DNA from: Progne subis subis
Lineage: Eukaryota; Chordata; Aves; Passeriformes; Hirundinidae
Length of the DNA stretch: 64,000 nt
Assembly (NCBI GenBank): GCA_022316685.1
Contig: JAKJHU010000108.1
Location: forward strand, 1,240,001-1,304,000
Direction of reading: 5' to 3'
Each line of letters starts with the position of its first letter. Within the stretch, counting starts at the first letter, position 1. The notes under the pieces were generated by a model that did no database searches, was not told the origin of the DNA, and saw only the letters and a program-made list of their open reading frames with translations. Of the stretch, positions 21,697 to 36,194 are shown one piece after another. A program made the position numbers and the translations under genes.

Positions 21697-22290
21697 ATCC
21701 ATCCATCCACGGATCCATCCATTATCCATCCATCCATCCCTCATCCATCCATCATCCATCCATCATCCATCCATCCATCCATCCATCCCTCATCTATCCA
21801 TCATCCATCCATCATCCATCCATCCATCCCTCATCCATCCCTCATCTATCCATCCATCTATCCATCCATCCATCCATCCATCATCCATCCATCCATCATC
21901 CATCCATCCATCCCTCCATCCATCCCTCCATCCATCCATCCATCCATCCATCATCCATCCATCCATCCCTCCATCCATCCCTCCATCCATCCATCCATCC
22001 ATCATCCATCCATCATCCATCCCTCATCCATCCATCATCCATCCATCCATCCATCCATCCATCCATCCCTCATCCATCCATCATCCATCCCTCATCCATC
22101 CATCCATCCATCCCTCATCTATCCATCATCCATCCATCCATCCATCCATCCCTCATCCATCCCTCATCCATCCATCCCTCATCCATCCATCCCTCATCCA
22201 TCCCTCATCCATCCATCCCTCATCCATCATCCATCCCTCATCTATCCATCTATCCATCCATCCCTCCATGGACCCATCCCTCCCTCCCCT
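21697..22290. repeat. (ATCC)n array with CATCCCTC and CATCTATC variants, about 590 bp
   Basis: A tetranucleotide array mixing CATC, CATCC and CATCCCTC spacing, giving IHPS-repeat frames on plus. Interruptions (ATC insertions, CCCTC and CTATC variants) are themselves reiterated, which shows local unequal exchange of longer blocks. Confidence 0.97.
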
Positions 22291-22469
22291 GCACCCGCAG
22301 CTCACTCCCAATCCCCCCATGGAGTTGCTGTGCTCCTGGCGGGCTCAGGGTGATTAGTGGGAGTGTGAAGTTACGGACTGGGGGATCCAATCCCAGGCTC
22401 TGCACGGCCCCTTTGGGGGGGGAGCGTTCCACAGGGTGTTTTTTTTTCCCCCTGCCTGCGCCAATCTGC

Positions 22470-22815
22470 ACAAATAGGCTTTTAAATTAAGCAGTGATTT
22501 GGAATATAAGTGAGTGCATTTAAGCCGCTAAGGGATGGAAAGATCCTAATGGCTGAAATATTTGTCATATCACAAATAAACTGCCTGGATCGGGAGCCAC
22601 TAATATAACTAATTTTTACCAAATCCTTCGCTGCTCTGTGAGAGAAAATGAGGTCAGCACAGGTTGAGGCAACAGCAAATGAGCAGCTGCCGGGAGGCAG
22701 CACAGAATACTGATAAAGGACTCTGCAGGAACTGTGCTGCCCGCCCGCAGAAACAGGAATCACTTTGCTCAAATTAAGATAGAGCTTCTTCCAGAGCATC
22801 CCGGGCTTTAATGGA
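22470..22815. promoter_or_regulatory. Candidate conserved non-coding element D
   Basis: Directly after the ATCC array there is unique sequence with TTTAAATTAAGCAGTGATTT, CTAATATAACTAATT and GGCTTTAATGG. These are AT-rich homeodomain-like cores in a non-repetitive context. Function is inferred from composition only. Confidence 0.3.
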
Positions 22816-23555
22816 AAGGTGCCAGCGAATGCAGGCTTCCAATGGATCCGGAATACAAATGCATTCCAAAGGCTCCCCACACCTGGGCTCGTCCGGCTTT
22901 TATCTGTCTGTGTGGTTTGGGGTGGGAGGGAGGGCAGGAGGGTGCCCTGGGGCAGCTGGTGGGAGTCCCTGGCATTCCCACAGCTCCTCTGGGACTTTCC
23001 CGTTCCAGGAATTAAAGCCTGACTTAATGTGGCACTCACGAGGAGGAAAAGTGAAATGAAGAGGGATCCACGGTTCACTTTAACAGAGCAAATCAAGTCC
23101 AAATCCCGCAGAGATTGTGTTGGGAGCAACTCTTGCACCTCTAGAGGGTGTGGAAGCAAGAGGAGCCCCCAAAATCCCCTGGTTTGTGCCAGTACGAGGG
23201 GCTCACGTGGAGGATAGCACACCTTGGGAAGAGGGAAAAGCTCCTGCAGCACCCTGTGCTTTTCCTGCCGTGCTCTAAAAGCTGCCTCAAACCTTTGGGA
23301 CTAGCTGGGATGAAGCCGTGGCCTGGTTCTAAGGGAAAAACAACCCAAATTGTTTGTGTTCTCGTAAAGGGTTCAAGAACACTTTGGAAGGGGAATTTTC
23401 TCCCTCATCCACAGGCATGAACAGCCTGTCTTGGACTAAGAGGAATATTTTGGTCATAATTGGCCCTTTTCATCCCTAAACTCCAAATGTGTGGGGGAAA
23501 AAAGCAATTCCATGGGTCAAACGGGAAACTGAAGCACAGAATGGGTTCCAAAAAA

Positions 23556-23850
23556 ATCATGGAATATCCTGAATTGGGAGGGACCCACAGGGAACATCCC
23601 GCCCTGCTCCTGGCTGTGCACAGACACCCAAACAATCCCACAGTGTCCAAACATTCCTGGAGCTCTGGCAGCCTCTGGGCCGTGCCCATTCCCTGGGGAG
23701 CCTGGGCAGTGCCAGCACCCTCTGGGGGAAGGACCTTTCCCTAAAATCCAACCTGAACCTGCCCTGGCACAGCTCCAGCGTGTTCCTCCAGCTCCTGGGG
23801 TAAGGAAAGAGACCAAACCTCTCCTCCGCTGTGGCAAAAACATCTCAGAG
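23556..23850 (-). mobile_element. CR1-family LINE 3' fragment
   Basis: About 295 bp read as the antisense of a CR1 3' end: AATCATGGAATATCCTGAAT at the left, then GGGAGGGACCCACAGGGAAC, a cysteine/alanine-rich middle and CCTTTCCCTAAAATCCAACC, where CR1 has its TTCCTAATATCTAATCTAAACC block, ending near CCTGGGGTAAGG. Sense strand is minus. It is 5'-truncated, as almost all avian CR1 copies are, and no reverse-transcriptase frame survives. Confidence 0.8.
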
Positions 23851-24029
23851 AGGGCACCAGGGAGTCCTGTTCTTATTTGGGATGATTTTTAACGCAGGAT
23901 CACCCAGCCACAACCCCAAACCCCTGTGCCACGGGAGAAGGGCTCTCCTGGGATCAATCCACAGCCAGCACTTGGGAGCATCAGCCAATTCAGGTAAAAT
24001 AAGCCGGGCATGGATTAGCAATTGCAACA

Positions 24030-24570
24030 ACTCCTAAATGGAGCAGGAGAGGGGGTTCATATTTGATAACCATTAAACGGTTTAATGAAATAATTATAAC
24101 CCAGACCCCTGAGCCTGGCCGCGATCAATAGCCATGAGCTCTGAGCAGCAGCCTGAGCCGAGCCCTGCCGCCCTCCCAGCGCTGCCCAGCAGGCAGAGCG
24201 GGGACTGGAAATGAGATTGACGCTAAAGTTGCATTAAAACCCCCCCATCAAGGGCAGTAATAGATTAAGGGCCGCTGTGGCGCTGCAGTGGGCTGGTCAA
24301 TACCCTTTATTTCCTGCATCAGCCCCAATTTTGCCACCCTCCCTCACGCTATTAGTGGGAGTCGATGCGCTGTCGATGCCCGGTGCCGGCGGAGCTGCAT
24401 TAATGCAGGCTCACAAAAGCGGGGAGCGTGGCATTATCACTTCACTCACTTTCAAATTACAGCCTAATGCTGGCTGCAGGCAGCTCGTGACACGTTAACA
24501 CTCGGCGCCGCTTCGCTGGGGCCGGGCTAAATATTTCATGTGTAAAGATTGCGGGGAGATTTGATGACTG
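24030..24570. promoter_or_regulatory. Candidate conserved non-coding element E
   Basis: AT-rich and CpG-containing unique sequence with ATTAAACGGTTTAAT (a perfect inverted repeat at 24072-24086), AATAATTATAACC, GCATTAATGCAGG and GTTAACACTC. No open frame is likely to be real. It ends just before a GA-rich segment and the (GGA)n run. Confidence 0.35.
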
Positions 24571-24681
24571 AAATAAGTCCTGCTGCCCGGTGGGAAATCA
24601 TCCCCGGCGAGAGAGGGAGGCATTGGTGGAAAAGCGGCAGGGAAGGGGTGATGGTGATGATGAGGGAGAGTGGAAGAAGGG

Positions 24682-24720
24682 CAGGGAGGAGGAGGAGGAG
24701 GAGGAGGAGGAGGAGGAGGG
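24682..24720. repeat. (GGA)n trinucleotide run
   Basis: About 12 GGA or GAG units in a row within a purine-rich context. Confidence 0.9.
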
Positions 24721-27700
24721 TGCCGAGTGAAGGAAGCAGTGTGGATAAATGCACAGCTTGTCCCCGGGATTGGGTGCCCTGTTGGAGCTTTTAAACGCTG
24801 AATAATCCCCCCAAAATACGTGAAACAGGTGGATGCGTCCAGAAAAGTGCTTTATTTCAGTTATTTTCCGCTGTGGCTCAAAAGCAGCCCGTGTGCACCC
24901 CTCTGCACAGGCTGTGTCACCCCTCAGATCCCAGCACTGCTCCAGGCGCTCCAAAGGCTCTGGAAAAGCAGGGAAAGCCCTGATTCACCCTCAAGCCCAC
25001 TCAATCCTGGCTGTTCCCAGGCTCCAGGACGTGTGCATTGGCTGCTCCTGAGGCAAACGCTGCTGGATTTCAGCTGGAACAGAGCAGCCCCGGAGTCAGG
25101 GGGTGGAAAAGCAGGATTAGAGCAGGGACAGCAAAGCCAGGCTCAGCAGGGGCTGCTGCACTCCTGCCTCAGCTGCATCTTGCCTTTAAACCCCTCCTAA
25201 AATAAAAATTTCCAGCAACGGACCCCGTGAGAGTCTCAGCTCTCACCGTTCCACCTTTCCCGAGGTTTTGTGTGGTTGTTTTTGTCTGGATGGGTTTTTA
25301 AGAACTGTTCGGAAGAGCTAACAGCACCTTTGCACTTGCTGGGGGTGAAGGAGTTCCCACTTCTCCACAGCAGGGAAAGGAAGAACAGTCTGGTTAATCA
25401 CCCCTAAGGCCGCTGCAGATTATTTATAAGCTTGGGTTTATTCACCAAACACAAGCTGGCTAATCGCAGTAAATTGTTTTTTCCTCAAGAAACTGCAAAA
25501 ACTTCTCCTTTTCCAGACGTGGAGGGAACAAACCCAGCCTGATCCCAGAGCACACCTGGATTTCCTTTCCTCTAGAGCAGAGCGCTGAATGCTTTATGCC
25601 AAAGCTGTAAAAGGAACTTGAAGCTGTTGTTCTTTCCCACCTTTGCTCCTGGATTCCCTGGATAACCCTCAGCTTCTCCAAGCAGCAGGATTAGGCCATG
25701 AACAGGGCTGCTTGGAAATCAGCTTTGGCTTCACAACGCTGAGCAAGAACGAAGCTTTCCCTTCTTCCTCAGTCCAGCAGGAATCTCCTCCAAGCCCAGA
25801 CTTGAGCTGTAGCCGAGATAAAAAGCAAGAACCCTCAAAAAATAACACGAAATAAAAGTTTTGCACTGGATTCTTTGTTCTGGCCCCCAGGGCAGCACTG
25901 CCCTCGAGCTACACCTCGCCAGGGACAACTCTGGGAGTTTCCAACCCAACCTGACCTGATTTTAGCACAAAAAGGAATAAAAAAAATCTTGAATTCAATT
26001 TCATTAACGAAGAGAAAAAAAAAAAAAAAAAGGAAAAAAAAAAAGAAAAAGAGAGAAAATAATTTAAGATTATTAAGGAAAGGAATGGAAATATCTCAAA
26101 GTCAAGAACTCCAAATTACCCATGAGGTAAGCTAAACCCAGCTCCCCTGTTGTGCAGACAGCTCTTGGGGTTTCCTCGTTGCACTCATTTATTCATGAGA
26201 AGTGCCCGATGCCCTCGTTTGGGTGCTGCTGTGGCTGCAGGACCCTGGGTCCCACACACCTCATCCCCTCAGCTGCTCTGTTTGTGAGATTTACCCCCTG
26301 AGCTCTCCTCCCTGAGCCCCACCAGGCCCCAGGAACTCCCCTAACCCACCAAAAACCCTAAAAAGCCACTTTCCAACCCTGTTTCCATCTCGTGGCCCTC
26401 GGGGCAACAAAAACCCCGCACGCTGCTGATGGGAGGTGCTGCTGTGGGTCGTATTAAACACCACCAAGGTCTTGGGGCGATGGAATTCAAACCCCCCCAA
26501 AAAAAAACAACCCCTAAAAGTTCCCTCTCTGCCATTCCCTGGTCAGGTGCTGCTATCTGGTGGCCCAGCCCCAGCAATGCCAGCAGGGTCCCCAAACTGA
26601 AATGCGTTTTAAACCTTTTCATTTTCCTCCCCGTTTGGTGCGATTAATTAGCTTTTTCTTTATTGCATCGTTATTGTTCAGGGATTCTCAGAGCTGGCAG
26701 GGCATGGGGACACTGAGGGACAGCTCTGCCACTCTGTCCTAAGCCAGAATCACCTGGATGGGGCTGGGACAGGTGGAGTTGTCTCCAGGGGTTTGGGATG
26801 TAACAGGGATGAGCACTCGGGGATGTTTTTCACCCCAGGAATGTCCCAGAGCACGGTGGGGGCTCATGTTTGGTGTCTGGAGCTGAGGGAGGACAGGGAA
26901 AGGGACACAGGGATCCCAGCTTTCCTAGGAATGGCTGAAGCCAAGGAAATGGGGGAAAAATTCCATGTTTGCTTTATTTTGCCCATTAAATTCTCAACCC
27001 ACAGCACTCAGGTACCACACCCAGCCCTGCCACAAGCAAGAAATGTGAAACGCTTTGGGGGAATCAGGATTTGCCCTCACGGAGAGGAGGATTCCTGCTG
27101 GGATCCTGGGGCAGGATTCACGGGAATGGCTCAAGGATAACTCTGTTGGAGGTGGGTGATGCCACAGACCAATGTGCTGGATCTCTAACACAAAGTATTG
27201 CTCAGCCCTGGGCTGGATCATCTCCTTCCACCCGGTACCGTTCCAGGATTTTTGTGACTCGAGTTGCAATTTAATTGTTCCTCCACTGGTACTACATAAA
27301 TACATATTTAAACAGTGGTTTTTTGGTAAACAAATTAAGAGATGTTGTAGATTATTGCTGAAAACATCACCCAAAGCTCCAGCAAATTCTCCTACTCCAG
27401 TCACCCCTGAAGAGTCCCGCAAATTGATTTACTTCAGTTAATTCCCTAAGGAGTAACTGACTTTCCAGTATTTTTGTACTTTCAAGATGCAATTTTAAGT
27501 TGGACTCCCGCTAAAGGGCCTTCTCCAAGTTATTCCCAATATCCCACCACAGGGTCAGTAATAACCCATACCAAGCTCTCCTCTCAAAAATCTACCCTAA
27601 ATGCTCAAGCAGCACTTGGTCCCCAAACCTTTTCCCACTGCAATTCCCACCTGGATAATGTTTAATTAAGCAGCAAGTATCTGGATTTAGATTTTTTTGT

Positions 27701-27750
27701 TTCCTTTATTTACACTAGACAGCTGGTACAAACAAGTGAAGGCAGAGACA
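24720..27750. other. Intergenic DNA downstream of HSPA8
   Basis: No gene is recognised. There is an A-rich purine run near 26016-26060. The segment 27300-27670 is composition-neutral unique sequence just beyond the HSPA8 cleavage site. The open frames (60-142 codons) match nothing I know. Confidence 0.5.
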
Positions 27751-27772
27751 GTGTGATGCCCATTAAATAGTT

Positions 27773-27778
27773 TTTATT
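27773..27778 (-). terminator. HSPA8: HSPA8 polyadenylation signal
   Basis: The minus strand reads AATAAAAACTATTTAATGGG. As I recall, this block lies at the end of vertebrate HSPA8 mRNAs. It is about 295 bases after the stop codon, so the 3' UTR is about 27755-28073. A second AATAAA on minus at 27705-27710 could give a slightly longer form. Confidence 0.8.
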
Positions 27779-28073
27779 CTTTAGGACATGAATTGCATTT
27801 CCACTCATTTACAGTACTGTAAAGTGCAATGGTATTCATCTCCCACCTGTGCACATTTTCAAGTATTTAAAATGCCCAGAAAAAAAAAAGTTTTGTTTCG
27901 TTTTTAATTGTTTTTTGTTTTTTTTTTTTTCCTCAACAGCAGCTCAGTTATGGAGTTTTTAATCTGGCAAAATAAACCCAGATGTGCCTACAGGATTGGG
28001 TCCTTCACTCCAACCCCCAAGCTGAGGGTCTCCTCCAACACTAACTGCTAGTGGAATGCATTTCCCGGGCTCC

Positions 28074-31818
<3,745 letters not shown>

Positions 31819-32545
31819 CTTGTCTGGGAAAAAAAAAAAAAAAAAAAAAAAACAGGAATAGTTTAATTAAAAGTCAAGCTGGTATATAAGCTGCCCATCT
31901 TTTAAGTATTTAACAGTGAGCTGGTGGGGCCGGTCTAGTGGAATGTGTCCCACTGCAAAGGAATGTATTCCCTCCCGCCTAAACCGCTGTGTGAATTCCG
32001 GATGGTCCCTGGAATTCTGGCCCCGTTATCCCACGTGGCCACAGCAGCGCACACCGGCTGCATTCCCCGCCTCCGCCGCTTGGCGTCCCCCGCACCACGT
32101 GGTGAGGGACTCCGAGTCCCAGCGTGCCCCGCGCTGCCCGCGCAACGTGAGCACGGCGGCGGGGCGTGTCGGGGGGGCTGCCGGGAAATGGAGTCCCCGC
32201 CGGGCCTGCCGCGTGTGCTGGCACAGCCCCAGCCCCGCGCGACACCGACCCCCCCTTTGCGCCATCCTCCCGCCCCCCCCCACATCCCACACGGGGCTCT
32301 TCTCCACCCACGCGGCTCCTTCCCTCCTCACCGCCGGGCACTGCTGCACCCGCTATGCCCCGGCACCGCCCCAGGCCGCCCCACAGTGAGGCAAGATGGG
32401 CGCTGCGCCTCCTCCTCCCCCCCCCTTCCCCCCCCCCCCATCTCAGAAATAACTAACGGGGGCGGGCGGGGGGAGAAAGCGGAGTCAGCCGCTCCTCCCC
32501 ATCCCGCGGCAATTACATTCAGAAGAAAGACGTACAAATGCCGAG

Positions 32546-32591
<46 letters not shown>

Positions 32592-32805
32592 CACAACAGC
32601 GGCCCAAAATGGGCCTGTGCCCGCCATCCCTTCCCCATTCCGGCAGCAGAACGGTCCCAAAGGACACAGAGCCACGCGGGAGAACCCCCCGCCTTTTCCA
32701 GGCAACCCCAGAGCTGCTTTCGGCATCCCCCCCAGGCCATTCTAGGGCGGCTGCGTCTCCCCCCGGCCTTCCCGTGCCGCCTGATGCCCCGCCCAGCCCC
32801 GTTAC

Positions 32806-32872
32806 CCGCAGTCCGGCCCGGCTTCTCGTTCACAAACTGGGCAACCTCCCAGCTCAGCTCCGGCTCACTCAA
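32806..32872 (-). other. HSPA8: HSPA8 non-coding exon 1 (5' UTR; 5' end approximate)
   Basis: Downstream of the TATA box the minus strand reads ATTGAGTGAGCCGGAGCTGA and continues to the donor GCGG|GTAACG, with the GT at 32804-32805. This donor pairs with the acceptor at 31824-31825, giving an intron of about 980 bp. The transcription start is set about 25-30 bases after the TATA box and is approximate. Confidence 0.7.
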
Positions 32873-32889
32873 TGCCCCGCGCCCGCCGC

Positions 32890-33000
32890 GCCGCCCTCTT
32901 ATACCCACCCAGAACCTTCCAGAAGGCCACACCTCCCTCGCGCAGCTCTGACCAATCAGTGTGCGGATCCCGCCCCCTTGCCGGGCGATGATTGGTCCAG
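32890..33000 (-). promoter_or_regulatory. HSPA8: HSPA8 core promoter: TATA, heat-shock element, CCAAT boxes
   Basis: On the minus strand TATAAG lies at 32898-32903. Just upstream, GAACCTTCCAGAA at 32912-32924 is a perfect three-unit heat-shock element (GAAnnTTCnnGAA). CCAAT boxes lie at 32952-32956 (plus) and 32991-32995 (minus), and a GC box (CCGCCCCC) near 32970. Spacing is right for a minus-directed promoter. Confidence 0.88.
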
Positions 33001-33119
33001 GCCCTGCTTGACGCACGCCGGAAGGGGGCGTTGCGCGCCGGCCGGCCCCGCGTTCTCGAACCTTCATGCGCTTTCCCCGCGCCCCCCCAAACCCCGCGGC
33101 GGGCGCGGCTTTCCTCCGG

Positions 33120-33362
33120 TTATGTCCAATCAGATCACGCGCCTTTGGTGACGTCACGGATTGTGGGCGGGGCGCGGAGAGCGGGCTGGGGGCTCAGCCA
33201 ATCGCAGAGAGGCGCGCCGGGGCCTCATTAGCATATTTCGCAATGGGGCGGGAGGGGCCAATGGGCGCGCGGGAATGGCGGGTGATTTGCATAGAGGGCG
33301 GTGGGGAAAGAGGGCGGTGGGGAAAGAGGGCGGCGGGCAGGGGCAGCGCAAGATGGCGGCGC
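33120..33362 (+). promoter_or_regulatory. Putative divergent (plus-directed) promoter next to HSPA8
   Basis: The block holds CCAAT at 33126-33130, 33198-33202 and 33258-33262, the full CRE palindrome TGACGTCA at 33149-33156, a perfect octamer ATTTGCAT at 33285-33292, and AAGATGGCGGC at 33350-33360. The last is the YY1-type initiator often found at the start of TATA-less transcripts. Order and orientation fit transcription away from HSPA8. No known gene is expected here, so the product may be a promoter-upstream or long non-coding RNA. Confidence 0.5.
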
Positions 33363-33532
33363 CATGTGGGGCCACCCTGGGCACAGCCCTCGGGGATCCC
33401 CCTGTGCCTCCCGAGCCCGCCGTGCCCGCAGAGATCCCTCCTTCCCCTCGGGAATGGCGGCACTCCCCGTTCTCCCGCTCGCAGCCGCTGCCTGGCGTCA
33501 CCCCAGTGCTCCCCGCCGCGTGTGCTCAGTAA
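33353..33532 (+). CDS. Possible 59-codon small ORF in the divergent transcript
   Basis: ATG at 33353 lies in CAAGATGG, with A at -3 and G at +4, a strong Kozak context. The frame runs 59 codons (MAAPCGATLG to PAACAQ) to TAA at 33530-33532. It is Ala- and Pro-rich with no recognisable domain, signal peptide or membrane segment. GTAAAT at 33529-33534 could act as a weak splice donor, which would remove the stop. Such frames occur by chance in CpG islands, so this is only a candidate. Confidence 0.15.
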   Translation: MAAPCGATLGTALGDPPVPPEPAVPAEIPPSPREWRHSPFSRSQPLPGVTPVLPAACAQ

Positions 33533-33539
33533 ATCTCCC

Positions 33540-34109
33540 AAGTACAATAATCGGCATCCTCCATGTTCCCTTCTGCGGGGCAAAGGAACGTTCCCAGGTT
33601 TACGCGCAGCGCCCCGTTTCTCTCGCAGGAAGCCGCGTTTGTGGTGTCCTAGATGCTGGAGCTGCTTATTCCACAGGGCAAAAGCCATCTCAGCATCTCC
33701 ACGCTTTATAATCCATCCTAAATGTTCCCATCCATCAGCAGCCTGAGTCCAAGCCAAGGACAGGGTGTCACCCCTTGGCGTGTTGGTGCTGCTCGCTGCA
33801 TGGTTAATCCAGCTCCCAGCATGGATTGATTTCCCTGGAAAGGGAAATGGTGGAAAACCGTGGGGTTTTTCTGGCTGGCATCCCCAGGGATGAGGGGAGC
33901 TGGGCACAGGTCGGGAATCACCTGAGGTCACGCTCAGGGCTGTGACCTGCATCCAGCGCATCCAGTGTTTACACGGAATAAAGGCCAAGTGGAAAAGCCA
34001 GGGAGGCACTGGAGCAGGGAACACAAACACCGAGTCCTGGCCAGGCTCTGGGACACGGCAAACTGGGCAAACAGGCAGAGGAACTTCCATTTAAAGGGCT
34101 AAAAACTGG

Positions 34110-34146
<37 letters not shown>

Positions 34147-36190
34147 CATTTCAGGTTCTCCCGGGTCGACTTTAGACAGAAACGCTCTTGGAAGCACTTA
34201 AAAACCCAGTACAGGGATGCAGGAAGAGATCCCTCAGCCTGTTCCTTGTGCCTGCCTGTGATAATTTGCTCTCTCCAAGCCACATCCTGAGACAAGGGTG
34301 GCAACGTGGCTTTTCCGTAGGCATCGGGGTGACCTCGGGGAGGGGACGTGACGCTGTCCCCGGGCTCAGCCGGTGACCCAGTCCCACAGAACCAGTGCCA
34401 GGAGTGCTGGAGCCACGGGAACTCACTGGTGTCCAGCCCGTTTGTGGCTCCTGTGCCTGCCCTGCCCCGCACAGGGGGTTTTGGGGCGGCATCCGAGGGC
34501 AGCGTTTGGGGGTGAAATTTGGGTGCAGAAGGTTAAAGGGGCTCTGTGTCATGGAGCACCCAGTGTGAGATAAGGGCACAAACCACGGTACACCTGGCCA
34601 GGTGAGGCGTGCAAAGCACACTCCACCCTGTCCAGAGTACAGGCTGCCACGCTCTTCTGCTCCAGGGTTACTCCAGAGATGCTCCTCAGCGTAATTCACA
34701 CTGAACCCACCACGGGGCCCTTGCTGTTCGCCTCTGGGGTGGTTTTTGGTTGTTTTTTTTTTTAATAAACCACGGGCAGAATTTCGGTCGGACCTAAGAA
34801 TAGCGCCTTGGGGTGCCACGGTGACATTTAGATGTGCAAGCACACTTGGCAGAGCAGGCTGCGAGCGAGGGGAGGCAGCCTGAAACTGCAGTGAGTCACT
34901 GCAGGGGGAGGGCAGTTTGCAAATGACTCATTCCATCAGAAATTAGAGCCTGTTAAACTGGACAAAAGGAGCTCGTTTACTTGATATCACAAAAGTTCAG
35001 GCTTGGCAGGCCGGACAGGTTGAAGTATTTAGTTTAAATATTTAGTGTGGAGTTGTAATTTTTTTTTTTTTTCCAATTTATGGGTTGAAACGTTATTTTT
35101 GGGAGTGAATTTGGTGTTTTGAGGATCTAGCACCGCTTCTCCTTTCAGTGTTTCAAACAGAATTGGGAGGAGAAGGGAGATTATCAAAGGCATTCCTCCC
35201 GCTCACCACAGCAGCACTTATTTATATAACACTTGCATCTGCTGAAGTTTGAAAATCACACATTTCCAAGGCCCTCCCTTCCCTTTCCCACGGGGTTCCC
35301 CCCTCTCTCAGTGTGTCAGGACAAACTGCTCCGGGTTAAAAATAATCCCAAATTCCTGATCTTGTGCAGAAGCCTGCAACTGCACAACTCCTCTCAAAAG
35401 GTGTCACCTGCTCAGGGTTTTTAATGTCATCGACTCCAGTGGGGCCAGGAGCAGCGTTGGCTCTTGAATTAGGGACAGACAGGACACACCTGTGAGACCA
35501 CTGTGTTGTCGCCCTGTTTTGTTTTGAATGCTGCTGTGGCGCAACTTTTGCTGCCAGATTTCAGCAAGGAGGATTGCTGATGTCTGGACACCTCTGCAAA
35601 ACACCCTGGGGGTGAAAAAAGGCTGAGAAAAAAACAACCAGCAGCACCTTTGTCTGCCCTAAATTCCACCCCCAGCTCCCTGGCTGGCTCCAAAAGTTTT
35701 ATCAGCGGAGGAGACCTGAGCTGGCTGAGCACAGCTCAAGGTTTCCTCCTCACCTCAGAGCTCACGAGGAAAGCCAAGCACGTGGGCTGGTTCAGCAGGA
35801 AGGTCACAGCAGGGCGAGGATGAAGCCACCAGGGGTTGTTGTGCTGGCATTATTTATTTACCAAGGTTGGCTTCCAGCACCTCCATCCTCAACCAAAATA
35901 TCCCAGGTGGAATGGCCTGGTGGAAGATAGAGCCACGTTTGCTTCCACGTCTCACCCAGGGTTTCACATCTTCTGTGAAGTGTCGCCTAATTTAGATTGA
36001 AAAATACCCAGGAGAAAAAGCCCAGCTTCCCCGCGCTTCCCATGCAAATATGCACATAGGCCTGCTTAGCTTAAAAATGGTATTTTTAACTCCATCTTTT
36101 TTTTTTTTCCCCTTGGATTCGGCTTGACAGCATGAAACGCATCACACCACAGAAAATGGTACGAGTTGAGTTGAGCTGCAGCACTTCAGC
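33540..36190. other. Intergenic DNA between HSPA8 promoter and CLMP 3' end
   Basis: Apart from the poly-A run at 34111-34145 and a T run near 35059-35072, this is unique sequence without a recognisable gene. The K-, F- or P-rich frames are not supported. Short AT-rich patches (35030-35110) and an ATTTATATAA near 35220 are unremarkable. Confidence 0.5.
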
Positions 36191-36194
36191 TGCA

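Larger units (their letters stand above)
31980..33540. other. CpG island spanning HSPA8 exon 1 and a divergent upstream block
   Basis: CpG dinucleotides are dense from the middle of HSPA8 intron 1 through exon 1 and the promoter to about 33530. The island therefore extends some 600 bp upstream of the HSPA8 start. A poly-A run at 32551-32588 interrupts it. Runs of C up to 10-12 bases at 32416-32440 lie in intron 1. Confidence 0.85.

Noticed and set aside
21566..22490. 220-273 codon IHPS-repeat frames
   Set aside because: They are translations of the (ATCC)n array; no coding signal outside it.
27300..27670. Possible retroelement-derived coding remnant downstream of HSPA8
   Set aside because: The frame (DAILSWTPAKGPSPSY...) matches no retroviral or LINE motif I can name, and no LTR or CR1 end borders it.
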